64,000 nt of DNA from Halodurantibacterium daqingensis (lineage in GTDB: Bacteria; Pseudomonadota; Alphaproteobacteria; Rhodobacterales; Rhodobacteraceae): contig NZ_JBHTFQ010000008.1 of NCBI RefSeq assembly GCF_042666235.1, positions 1 through 64,000 of the forward strand, written 5' to 3'. The notes under the pieces are model-generated. The model was given only the letters and a program-made list of their open reading frames with translations, was not told the DNA's origin and searched no databases. Position numbers and translations under genes: made by a program. The first letter of the stretch is position 1. Every line of letters begins with the position of its first letter. Shown here one piece after another: positions 43,035-51,059 of this stretch.

Positions 43035-44195
43035 GTGAGAACAAAGCTTGATATCGCAGTGTTGGGGGCCGGGGTCGTCGGCGCTGCGACCGCACGCCAT
43101 ATCGCCGATCGGGGTGGACGCGTCGCGGTGATCGATGCTACCGGGCCTTCGGCCGGTGCATCGGGCGCGTCGGATGGCGCGGTATCAGTGGCCTCGAAAA
43201 AGCCCGGCACTCTGGCCCGCCTCGCAACGGCCTCGCTCCTGTATACCCGACAGTTGGCCACGGGTGGTGTGCTGTCGCATGCGTTTCTGCCCCGACCGGC
43301 CTGGTATTTCGCCACACGTGATGCCGAGGAGCAGGCCCTTGACGCCCTTGTGGCCAAGCTGCGCGCGATCGACGGGCCGGTGCAGGCCTTCGCCGATGGC
43401 GGGTCCGCGCTGTTGTCGGGCGTCGGGCCCACGGTGCGCCGCATTGTCGAGATCCGCGGCGAAGGCCATATGACCGGCTATTCCGCGACCGCTGCCTATC
43501 TTGATCACCCCGGGATCGAGCGGCGCTGGCCGGAAAAGGTGCGGGCGATTGATCCGGACATATCCGGCGTCACCCTTACGCTGGACAGCGGCAGGGTGCG
43601 GGCGCGGCGGGTTGTCGTGGCACTTGGATTGGGGACGCCGCGGCTGTTTCCTGAGCTTCCGGTGCGCCCGCGTGCCGGGCAGTTGTTCGTTACCGACCGC
43701 GGCCCGGTGGGGCGCCTTCCGGGCGCACTGACCGCGGCCTCGTATCTGATTGCAAAGACCGAAGACCCGACGCGCCTTCCCGAGCCGCCGGTGGTGATTG
43801 ATCCGCTGGCTACCGGGCAATACCTCATCGGTTCAAGCCGTGAAGAGCATGGCGATCCTTCGCGAGTGGATTTCGACACCATGCTGGCCCTGATCCGGCG
43901 CGCGGCAAAGGTCTGGCCGGCCCTGTCCGAGCGCCGCGTGATCCGCGCTTTTGCGGGGGTGCGCGCCGCCACTGCGGACGGGCTGCCTATTGTCGGACCG
44001 CTGCCAGATGCGCCGAACGTCATCATCGCTACGGGTTTCGAAGGCGACGGGATCTGCCTGTCGGCCCTGATCGGGCGCGAGGTTGCCCAGATGGCACTGG
44101 GGGACGCGCCCGATGCAGCACTCGCAGCCGATCTGGCGGCACTGACACCGGCACGCTTTGCGGCCGAGCCTGGGAGGCACCAATGGGCGGGGTGA
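43035..44195 (+). CDS. DadA-like FAD-dependent amino-acid oxidase/dehydrogenase subunit
   Basis: A 386-residue DAO-family flavoprotein. The FAD-binding loop LDIAVLGAGVVGAATARHIA is near the start, GASGASDGAVSVASKKPG follows, and the C-terminal AGVRAATADGLPIVGPLPDAPNVIIATGFEGDGICLS contacts the flavin. I use the GTG at 43035 behind AGGGGG; another GTG at 42978 would add 19 residues. With the [2Fe-2S] protein and HcnB-like partner that follow, it forms the three-part pattern known from octopine/nopaline oxidases, HcnABC and D-hydroxyproline dehydrogenase. Such complexes pass electrons to the membrane rather than to oxygen. Confidence 0.85.
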   Translation: MRTKLDIAVLGAGVVGAATARHIADRGGRVAVIDATGPSAGASGASDGAVSVASKKPGTLARLATASLLYTRQLATGGVLSHAFLPRPAWYFATRDAEEQALDALVAKLRAIDGPVQAFADGGSALLSGVGPTVRRIVEIRGEGHMTGYSATAAYLDHPGIERRWPEKVRAIDPDISGVTLTLDSGRVRARRVVVALGLGTPRLFPELPVRPRAGQLFVTDRGPVGRLPGALTAASYLIAKTEDPTRLPEPPVVIDPLATGQYLIGSSREEHGDPSRVDFDTMLALIRRAAKVWPALSERRVIRAFAGVRAATADGLPIVGPLPDAPNVIIATGFEGDGICLSALIGREVAQMALGDAPDAALAADLAALTPARFAAEPGRHQWAG

Positions 44196-44440
44196 TTTTC
44201 TGGCAAGGCCAGAAGGTTGAGTTCTGCGGGGGCGAAAGCGCGGCCTCGGCGCTTGCGCGCGCCGGGATAACGCAGCTTGGCGTCACTGGCACCGGACAGA
44301 TGCGCGGCGTGTTCTGCGGCATCGGCCAGTGCCAGAACTGCCTTGTGACCTTTGACGGCCGCACGGTGGAGGCCTGCCTTCTGACCTGCCGTGATGGAAT
44401 GGTTCTGCAGCCGCAGGAAAGGGCATCAGATGACGGATGA
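44183..44440 (+). CDS. Small [2Fe-2S] ferredoxin-like subunit (HcnA/SoxD type)
   Basis: An 85-residue protein with the plant-type [2Fe-2S] cluster ligands Cys45, Cys50, Cys53 (CGIGQCQNC) and Cys65. It is the short iron-sulfur subunit of heteromeric amino-acid or opine dehydrogenases. It overlaps the oxidase gene by 13 bases and the next subunit by 11, a sign of coupled synthesis of one complex. Confidence 0.87.
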   Translation: MGGVIFWQGQKVEFCGGESAASALARAGITQLGVTGTGQMRGVFCGIGQCQNCLVTFDGRTVEACLLTCRDGMVLQPQERASDDG

Positions 44441-45686
44441 AGCACGGGTTCTGGTGGTCGGAGCGGGGGCCGCCGGTTTGGCCGCCGCAGTTGCGCTGAC
44501 CGAGGCCGGATTGCCGGTGAAGGTCGTTGATCAGGCGCGCGCACCGGGCGGCGCAGTGCATCGCCAGCCTTTGCCGGGCGGGCGCGGTGCCGGCACTGCC
44601 GAACACAAACGCAGCTTTGCCGCGCTGTTGAAAAAGGTTCACGCGGCGGGAATCGAGATCACCTGCGAAACCGGCTTTGCCGGGCTTGATCACACCGGCA
44701 CCGCGCTTCTGACCGGCGAAGGCGCAGGCCTTCTGCGCCCGCGCGGGCTTGTGCTTGCCACTGGCGCACGTGAACTGGTGCAACCGCGCCTGGGCTGGAC
44801 CTTGCCGGGCGTTCAGACGGCCGGCGCACTTCAGACGCGCTTGAAGACACTGGGAGTGGCGCCGCAGGGCCGGATCCTCCTTGCCGGAAACGGGCCGCTT
44901 CTGCTGGCGGTCGGGGCTGAACTGGCCGCGCTTGGAAATCCTCCCATCGTGATCGCCCTGGGCGGGCGGCCATTCTCGCTGCGCGGGATGCGCCTGCCCC
45001 TGCCCTATCAGATCGAGGCCGCGCGCCATCTGGCGCGGCTTCTGGCGGCGCGGGTTCCGGTGCTCACCGGGGCGCATCTGTGCGCAATATCCCGCCACGA
45101 CGACATGCTGACCGCCCGGATTCGGACCCGCCGTGGCCTGCGCGAATTCCACGCCGATCTTCTGGGGCTTCATGACGGGATCCGGCCAAACGACATCGGC
45201 TTTGCGGGCAATTCCCCGATCCCGGTGGAACATGCCGGTGATTGCCGCGAGGCGCTTGGCGCAAGGGCGGCGCTTGCCGATGGTCGGCGCGCCGGGCTGG
45301 CACTTTCGGCACAACTGCTGGGAAAACCCGCGCCCGCCCCCTGCCCCGATGTCGCCCGCGAACGCGCCGCCCAACAGCGCCTTGCGGCACTTTTCGCACC
45401 CGTTGACGTGCCGCCCCTTGCCGATCTGCCCGCCGACACGATCCTTTGCCGCTGCGAGGGCCGCACACTGGGCGACCTGCGCGCCCTCGGCCCCACCCCC
45501 ACCGTGCGCCAGCTGCGCCTGACCGGCCGCTTTGCCATGGGGGCCTGCCAGGGCCGCTTTTGCGCGGAATGGGTCACGCGGCTTGCCGGCCGGAACGACC
45601 TCGGCCTCGCCCGAATGCCGCTCCGACCGGTGCCGATCGCCGACCTGCTGACACTTCCCGATACATCCGATGGAGACCTTGCATGA
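44430..45686 (+). CDS. FAD/NAD(P)-binding dehydrogenase subunit with BFD-type [2Fe-2S] end (HcnB-like)
   Basis: A 418-residue protein from the ATG at 44430. N-terminal two-nucleotide-binding fold: VLVVGAGAAGLAAAVAL, and a second loop RILLAGNGPLLLAVGAELA. The C-terminal BFD-like domain holds four cysteines (ILCRCEG and GACQGRFC) for an iron-sulfur cluster. It is the partner of the DadA-like and [2Fe-2S] subunits. The stop overlaps the aldehyde dehydrogenase start. Confidence 0.85.
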   Translation: MTDEARVLVVGAGAAGLAAAVALTEAGLPVKVVDQARAPGGAVHRQPLPGGRGAGTAEHKRSFAALLKKVHAAGIEITCETGFAGLDHTGTALLTGEGAGLLRPRGLVLATGARELVQPRLGWTLPGVQTAGALQTRLKTLGVAPQGRILLAGNGPLLLAVGAELAALGNPPIVIALGGRPFSLRGMRLPLPYQIEAARHLARLLAARVPVLTGAHLCAISRHDDMLTARIRTRRGLREFHADLLGLHDGIRPNDIGFAGNSPIPVEHAGDCREALGARAALADGRRAGLALSAQLLGKPAPAPCPDVARERAAQQRLAALFAPVDVPPLADLPADTILCRCEGRTLGDLRALGPTPTVRQLRLTGRFAMGACQGRFCAEWVTRLAGRNDLGLARMPLRPVPIADLLTLPDTSDGDLA

Positions 45687-47080
45687 ACCTTGCTGCCCCG
45701 CTTGCCCGCACCACTCCGCGCCAGATCGAGGTGCGCAGCCCGTTCGACAACCGCCTTGTCGGCACCCTTCCCGAAGCCGATGCCGATGCCGTCAACGCTG
45801 CCGTCGGCCGGGCCCGCATCGCTGCGCGTGGCTTTCGCAGCTCGACCCCGGCCACCCGCCGGGCACTTCTTGACCGTCTTGCAAGCCTGATCGCCCGTGA
45901 TGCCGAAACCATCGCGCGCACCATCAGCGACGAAATGGGAAAAACCATCACCGAAGCGCGCAACGAAGTGCGGCGTGCGCAGAATACGCTGCGCCTGTCC
46001 GGCGACGCGGCCACCTTCCTCGATGGCGAAGTGATGCACTGCGCCATCGTTGCCGGAGGGGCTGATCGTCAGGCCGTGGTGACGCTCAAGCCGGTTGGCG
46101 TGATCGCGGCGATCACCCCGTTCAACTATCCCCTGAACCTTCTCTGCCACAAGCTTGGCCCGGCGATCGCCGCAGGCAACGCAGTGGTTGCCAAACCTTC
46201 GCCCAAGGCCCCGCTTGCCGCCGATCACCTGGTGCGCCTGACGGTCGAGGCAGGCTTTCCGGCAGATCTGGTCCAGGTGGTGCATGGCGGTGCCGACACG
46301 GCACTGGCCTTGGCCCGCGCACCGATTGACCTTCTGTCCTTCACCGGCGGCCCGCAAGCGGGGCTGGCACTGAAGAATGCCGCAGGGCTGGTGCGCTGCC
46401 TGATGGAGCTGGGCGGCAACGATCCCCTGATCGTGATGCCCGACGCCGACCTTGACGCCGCAGCCGAAACCGCCGTCGCACAAAGGTTCGAAATTGCCGG
46501 TCAAAGCTGCGCCGCGGTCAAGAAACTGCTTGTGCACGAAGCGGTCCGCGCGCCCTTCACCGAGCGTCTGCTCGCCCTGACTGCGGCCCTGCGGCACGGC
46601 GATCCGGCCCGCGACGATATCGCCATGGGGCCGGTCATCGACGCTGCGGCCGCAGACGAGGTGATGGCCCGTATTGCCGATGCAAAGGCCGATGGCGCAC
46701 GCTGCCTTGCTGGCGGCACGCGCGAGGGGGCGCTGGTTGCGCCGACCGTTCTTGCCGACATGGCCGCGGATTGCCGCCTGCTCGCGCTCGAAACCTTCGG
46801 CCCCGTCATTGCCCTGCGCAGCTTCACCGATGTGGCAATGTGCATCGAAGAGGTGAACGCCTCGCCCTACGGGCTGCAGGCCGGCGTCTTTACCAATGAC
46901 CATGCCGTGATCCGTCATCTAGCACGCGAACTGCAGGTGGGCGGGCTCATGGTCAACGAAGGGCCCGACTTCCGCGCCGAACATGTGCCCTTCGGTGGTG
47001 TGCGCACCTCGGGGTTGGGGCGCGAGGGCGTGCGCATCACCATGCGCGAGATGTCGGAAACCCATGTGGTGATTGACTGA
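45683..47080 (+). CDS. NAD(P)-dependent aldehyde dehydrogenase
   Basis: A 465-residue ALDH-superfamily enzyme from the ATG at 45683. Catalytic Glu242 (LMELGGND) and Cys276 (IAGQSCAAVKK) are present, with NYPLNL and SFTGG substrate and cofactor contacts. The Cys-context sequence is closest to lactaldehyde/glyceraldehyde-3-phosphate-type and semialdehyde dehydrogenases. In this operon it probably oxidises a semialdehyde produced from the amino or imino acid. It is translationally coupled to genes on both sides. Confidence 0.88.
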   Translation: MNLAAPLARTTPRQIEVRSPFDNRLVGTLPEADADAVNAAVGRARIAARGFRSSTPATRRALLDRLASLIARDAETIARTISDEMGKTITEARNEVRRAQNTLRLSGDAATFLDGEVMHCAIVAGGADRQAVVTLKPVGVIAAITPFNYPLNLLCHKLGPAIAAGNAVVAKPSPKAPLAADHLVRLTVEAGFPADLVQVVHGGADTALALARAPIDLLSFTGGPQAGLALKNAAGLVRCLMELGGNDPLIVMPDADLDAAAETAVAQRFEIAGQSCAAVKKLLVHEAVRAPFTERLLALTAALRHGDPARDDIAMGPVIDAAAADEVMARIADAKADGARCLAGGTREGALVAPTVLADMAADCRLLALETFGPVIALRSFTDVAMCIEEVNASPYGLQAGVFTNDHAVIRHLARELQVGGLMVNEGPDFRAEHVPFGGVRTSGLGREGVRITMREMSETHVVID

Positions 47081-47736
47081 TGCGCGTTGCCGTCCTTGGG
47101 GCAGGCGGGCGCGTGGGTAAGGCGCTTGTGGCGCGCATCCGCGCCGCCGGGGATCTGGAACTCGCCGGCACCCCGGGGCGCGATCTTGCGCTGACCCCGA
47201 TCACGGGCGATGTGGTGGTGGATTTTTCCGGCCCCACAGGCACGATGGCGCTGCTGGATCATCTGTCCGGCACCGACCTTCCGGTGGTCGTGGGCACCAC
47301 GGGGTTCGACCCCGCGCAGATGCAGCGGCTGCGCGACGAAGGTGCCCGGCGGCCCCTCTTCGTGGCCGCGAATTTCACCCCGGGCTTCGGCGTTTTTCGC
47401 AAGGCCCTCCTTGGGCTGGCCCAAAGCCTGCCACAGGCCCGGCTGACGCTGGCGGAAACCTATAACAAGGCCAAGAAACGCCAGCCCTCGGGCACCACGC
47501 TTGGCCTGCAGGCCGACATCTCGGCGCTTGATCCGGTGCGTGAGGTCGAGGTTGCGCTGAATCGCGAAGGCGAGATCGCCGGGATCACCGCCTTCACGCT
47601 CGCGCTCGACAGCGCGCAGATTACCCTCACCCTGAACGTGGACAGCCGCGACGCCTATGCGGCCGGCGCGCTTGAGGCGGCGCGCTGGCTGAGGGGCCGC
47701 GCGCCCGGCTTTTACACCGACATCAATGCCAATTGA
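47080..47736 (+). CDS. DapB-like reductase paralogue with altered catalytic motif
   Basis: A 218-residue protein with the dihydrodipicolinate reductase fold: N-terminal MRVAVLGAGGRVGKALV, the VVGTTGF loop (70-76), NFTPGFGVF, and PSGT at 136-139. It is about 50 residues shorter than standard DapB. In the signature EAHHRHKVDAPSGT the two catalytic histidines are replaced by Tyr128 and Asn129, while Lys132 aligns with the conserved Lys. It should therefore bind NAD(P)H but use another chemistry or substrate. It sits between an aldehyde dehydrogenase and a DapA paralogue in a catabolic operon, not among lysine biosynthesis genes. Confidence 0.75.
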   Translation: MRVAVLGAGGRVGKALVARIRAAGDLELAGTPGRDLALTPITGDVVVDFSGPTGTMALLDHLSGTDLPVVVGTTGFDPAQMQRLRDEGARRPLFVAANFTPGFGVFRKALLGLAQSLPQARLTLAETYNKAKKRQPSGTTLGLQADISALDPVREVEVALNREGEIAGITAFTLALDSAQITLTLNVDSRDAYAAGALEAARWLRGRAPGFYTDINAN

Positions 47737-47751
47737 CCGAAAGGAAACAAG

Positions 47752-48666
47752 ATGACGGATGCTACCCTTCGCCTGAGGGGCGTTTTTACCGCGCTCGTCA
47801 CCCCGTTCGACGAAACCGGGGGCATCGACTGGGCGGCCTTTGATCGCCTGATTGATCGCCAGCTTGAGGCGGGGATCGCCGGTCTGGTCCCCGTCGGCAC
47901 CACCGGCGAAGCTGCCACCCTTGAACCGGAAGAGGCCGAGGCCCTTATTGCCCACACCGTGAAGCGCGTCGCCGGGCGAACCTATGTCCTGGCCGGAACG
48001 GGGACGAACAATACCCGGAAATCCATCGAGGCAACAAAGCGTGCCGAAAATGCCGGCGCCGATGGCGTGCTGTTGATCACCCCTTACTACAACAAACCGA
48101 CGCAAGACGGCCTGATCGCGCATTTCGGCGCCATTGCAGACTCCACCTCCTGCGATGTGATGCTGTATTCCGTTCCGGGCCGCACCGGCGTGGCCATCGC
48201 CCCGGAAACGGCGGCGCATCTGGCGCGGGCGCACCAGAACATAATTGCGATCAAGGAAGCCGGCGGCGATCCGGCGCGCGTGACGGCGCTGCGTGCAGCC
48301 GCGGGGGCCGAATTTGCGGTCCATAGTGGCGATGATGGTCTGGCGCTGCCCTTCTATGCGCTTGGCGCCTGCGGGCTGACGTCGGTGCTGTCGAACTTTG
48401 CCCCCGATGCCTGCGTCGCCCAGTATCGCGCCTTTGTCGATGGCCGGATGCAGACGGCACTGGAATGGCACGAGAGGATGGCCGAACTGGTCGAGGCGCT
48501 TTTCGCCGAAACCAGCCCCGGCCCCGTCAAGCGTGCCTTGGCGCTTTCGAACCAGATGAGCGACACGATGCGTCTGCCCATGGTGCGCATCGGCGAGGCG
48601 ACCGAGCGGCGTCTGGCACAGGCGCTGGCGCGGTACACTGCCTCGGCACGCCCCGGCATTGTCTGA
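47752..48666 (+). CDS. DapA-family Schiff-base aldolase/lyase
   Basis: A 304-residue DHDPS/NAL-family barrel. Schiff-base Lys168 (AIKEAGGD), Tyr139 and the pyruvate loop PVGTTGEAATL are present. Arg144 in LYSVPGRTG is the residue that true dihydrodipicolinate synthases use to hold the semialdehyde carboxylate, so this copy looks closer to DapA than to other lyases. Family members in catabolic clusters include the hydroxyproline-pathway deaminase. It ends the operon, 15 bases after the DapB-like gene. Confidence 0.82.
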   Translation: MTDATLRLRGVFTALVTPFDETGGIDWAAFDRLIDRQLEAGIAGLVPVGTTGEAATLEPEEAEALIAHTVKRVAGRTYVLAGTGTNNTRKSIEATKRAENAGADGVLLITPYYNKPTQDGLIAHFGAIADSTSCDVMLYSVPGRTGVAIAPETAAHLARAHQNIIAIKEAGGDPARVTALRAAAGAEFAVHSGDDGLALPFYALGACGLTSVLSNFAPDACVAQYRAFVDGRMQTALEWHERMAELVEALFAETSPGPVKRALALSNQMSDTMRLPMVRIGEATERRLAQALARYTASARPGIV

Positions 48667-49150
48667 TGTGACGCCAGGAATGCGGGCAATGTGTGCCGCC
48701 ATGGCGCACATGCGACGGATCGGATGCCACCCTTTGTAACCGGCACGGCAACGGCGAACGGATAGGTTTGCTGTTGGCCTGAACTGGAACCGAGGGGTTG
48801 GATCGGACACCAGCGTCCGGATCGGCCCGAGGAACGGTCCGGTCAGCTTGGGAAAGGTCGGGGCGGATCGCCGCCAAGCGCGCCCTGCCCGCCCCATCGA
48901 CGGCCGATCATGCCGTTGATCCATCTGCGACCGAGGCGGGTCAGAACCCGACGAACCTGCAAGCCGGTCAGCTGCGCGCAGCCCCGCAATAGCAGGGCGT
49001 GTGCAGCCTGGCGCGTTTGATCTTGAGGAGAGCCCGTGGAATCCGCCGCCGAAGTCATGGCGGGATGACTGCAGCACGAGGGCACGTTGATCGGCGCAGC
49101 TTTCGCGCCACCAGGGCGGGCATCCATGCGAAAAGGGACGCAGGCTTCTG
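48667..49150. other. Convergent intergenic region, no gene recognised
   Basis: This region lies between the 3' ends of the DapA-like operon and the DUF4387 gene. Short minus-strand frames exist but none gives a recognisable family. It is probably decayed or spacer DNA. Confidence 0.45.
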
Positions 49151-49180
49151 GTCTCTGCGCCATGAACCCGGCGCAGAGAC
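49151..49180 (-). terminator. Strong hairpin after the DUF4387 gene
   Basis: GTCTCTGCGCC pairs perfectly with GGCGCAGAGAC, an 11-bp stem with an eight-base loop, 11 bases past the DUF4387 stop on the minus strand. A short T-run follows about 15 bases later on that strand, so termination may be partly factor-dependent. Confidence 0.6.
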
Positions 49181-49190
49181 GGGAAAGACC

Positions 49191-49520
49191 TCAGGCTGCG
49201 AGGTCCACCATGATATCGAGGAACGGCGCGTATTGCTGGGCGCCGAAGATATCCCCGTCCCCGGCACTGCCTGACGGCCGTTCGCGCAGGATCGTGAACT
49301 TGATTGCATAGGCGGGATCGTACTCGACGAAATCCGTCAGGCGACCGGGGTCAACATTGAGAATGCGGCAGACAGTTTCGCGGGTCAGAACTCCCGACCG
49401 CCTGACCAGATCATAGGTCTCGCGCTCGCGGAAGATGATGTCGAAGGTGATCTTGTCGGTGCCCGCGTTCTTGGATCGTATGGTCTTGGCCAGATCGGAC
49501 AGTTTCTTGCAGGTGTTCAT
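49191..49520 (-). CDS. DUF4387 domain protein
   Basis: A 109-residue protein starting at the ATG at 49520. KLSDLAKTIRSKNAGTDKITFDIIFRERETYDLV and the YDPAYAIKFTILR segment are typical of DUF4387, a small family found almost always beside AtuA-like (DUF1446) genes. Its biochemical role is unknown; it may be a small subunit. It lies seven bases after the AtuA-like stop and ends the sigma-54 module. Confidence 0.82.
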   Translation of the reverse strand: MNTCKKLSDLAKTIRSKNAGTDKITFDIIFRERETYDLVRRSGVLTRETVCRILNVDPGRLTDFVEYDPAYAIKFTILRERPSGSAGDGDIFGAQQYAPFLDIMVDLAA

Positions 49521-49527
49521 GGGGCCC

Positions 49528-50886
49528 TCAGCCGATGATCGTGGTATGGGTGGGGAAAAGCGCCAGCGGGTCGTCAACGGACATGGTGTGGTTCACTGTC
49601 CAGCGATAGGCCGGGCTTGCCTGCATCACCTCGTCCAGCACGAAGGACACGCCACCGGCCGTGCCTTTCACGTCGGGCAGCCGCGCATAGAACATCTGGC
49701 GCGTGCCGGTCATGCAGACCTCCTCGGCCATCTCACGCGTGGGGGCGACGCCCTGGACCACCACGCAAAGCTCATGACCGGGCTTGTCCTTCAGCGGCTC
49801 CATGTCGCCCATCACGCCATTGCGGCCGAAGACGCTGTAGTGCAGCTCCCATCCCGTTGGACCAAAGCGTTCCTCGGTCTGCTTGCGGGCCCAGTCGATG
49901 ACGGCATCCACATTTGCGATCGTATAGGGATCGCGGATGCCGGCCATGCCGACAAAGCGTTCACCTACCTTGCCCGACCCTTCCAGCTTGACGCGGAAAT
50001 CCTCAGCCGGAACAAAGTCCATTCCCGTCACGCGGGTTGTCTTGTCGGTGACCTGTTCGTAATGGCAATGCGTCATGTCCAGCATGCCGCCGGCGACGAA
50101 TTCGTGGAACGGGTTCGAGCGTTCGTACATCGCGTGGCCCGCGACCGAAGCCACGGTGCAGCGCTGCCACGGCGCCATCGCCGTCACCGACACCGAATCC
50201 GCCGTGATCTCGCCCATCACGGTTTCCTTGGCGCCATAGGGTTCGGCGCAGAACGAGGCACATTCGAGCACCTTGCCCAGATAATAGCTCTGCGCCTCGG
50301 GGAAGCCCTTGAAAAGGGCGCAGGCGGCAAAGATCGCGCTGTCCGAGGACCGGCCGCCGATGATGACATCGCAACCTTCTTCAAGCAGTTTGACGAAGGG
50401 ATGCACCCCCGCCATGGCCACGACCCGCGACGTCGCGTCCAACTCTGCCTCGCTCAGCGGATCGCGTGCATCGAGACCGGTGACCGACGCGCCGCCATTG
50501 ATCCTGGACCGGATCAGTTCCCGGTCCACCTCGGAATAGAACCAACCCAGCTTGAAAGGCGCAAGATCGTGCCGTGCGGCAATGTCACGGATGATCTCCA
50601 CATACATGTCGACGCGGCTGTTGGTGCCGGTATCGCCCGCAGATCCGATCAGCATCGGAACCCCGATCCGGCGCGCGGCGAGAAGCATTTCCTCAAGATC
50701 ATGTTCCTGCCAGGACCGCGGGCTGGCGCAGCTGTCATTGCCAAGCGGCACCGGGCCGATGTCGTCGCTGCCGGAATCCGCAGCGATGAAGTCCGGACGG
50801 GTTTCCACCGCGAGGCGGAAACTGTCTGTCTTGAGTGGGGCAAATCCCAGATGCCCGTTCGGGCAGATGATCCTGATGGACGACAT
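49528..50886 (-). CDS. AtuA-like protein (DUF1446)
   Basis: A 452-residue protein from the ATG at 50886. It has the DUF1446 landmarks SIRIICPNGHLGF, DFIAADSGSDDIGP, MLIGSAGDTGTNSRVD, DVIIGGRSSDSAIFAACALFKGF and YYLGKVLECASFC. AtuA of Pseudomonas belongs to acyclic terpene use, but its reaction is not settled and most family members lie in other catabolic clusters. A -24/-12 promoter starts 35 bases upstream. With DUF4387 it forms a two-gene unit controlled with the dpp genes. Confidence 0.82.
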   Translation of the reverse strand: MSSIRIICPNGHLGFAPLKTDSFRLAVETRPDFIAADSGSDDIGPVPLGNDSCASPRSWQEHDLEEMLLAARRIGVPMLIGSAGDTGTNSRVDMYVEIIRDIAARHDLAPFKLGWFYSEVDRELIRSRINGGASVTGLDARDPLSEAELDATSRVVAMAGVHPFVKLLEEGCDVIIGGRSSDSAIFAACALFKGFPEAQSYYLGKVLECASFCAEPYGAKETVMGEITADSVSVTAMAPWQRCTVASVAGHAMYERSNPFHEFVAGGMLDMTHCHYEQVTDKTTRVTGMDFVPAEDFRVKLEGSGKVGERFVGMAGIRDPYTIANVDAVIDWARKQTEERFGPTGWELHYSVFGRNGVMGDMEPLKDKPGHELCVVVQGVAPTREMAEEVCMTGTRQMFYARLPDVKGTAGGVSFVLDEVMQASPAYRWTVNHTMSVDDPLALFPTHTTIIG

Positions 50887-50920
50887 GGCTTCCTCTTGCG
50901 CAGGGCGTATGCCTCTTCTT

Positions 50921-50938
50921 ATGCGCAAAGCGTGCCAG
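50921..50938 (-). promoter_or_regulatory. Sigma-54 (-24/-12) promoter of the AtuA-like gene
   Basis: On the minus strand CTGGCACGCTTTGCGCAT has the full TGGCACG of the -24 box and a GC exactly ten bases after the GG, the spacing sigma-54 requires. The -12 box is GCGC rather than TTGC. Transcription would start about 25 bases before the ATG at 50886. Confidence 0.65.
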
Positions 50939-51059
50939 AAATTCGGCCGGATCGGCGAGGCGACGTGGACGAGGCCGCCACGCGCCGCGCGGAACACGCG
51001 CATGGGTGTGCGGATCACGCAAGCCAATGGCGGCCCGGCCATTCCGGCACATGGTGCTT

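Noticed and set aside
38240..48666. Straight assignment of this region to trans-4-hydroxyproline catabolism
   Set aside because: The dehydrogenase, DapA-like and ALDH genes fit, but no epimerase is present, and the DapB-like and lysine-dehydrogenase-like genes are not part of the known route. Kept as a possibility only.
47080..48666. DapA-DapB genes as ordinary lysine biosynthesis
   Set aside because: They end a catabolic operon coupled to an oxidase and ALDH, and the DapB-like protein lacks the catalytic histidines.
46915..49077. A 720-codon minus-strand frame across the DapB-like and DapA-like genes
   Set aside because: It is a shadow of confirmed genes; its composition is typical of antisense high-GC frames.
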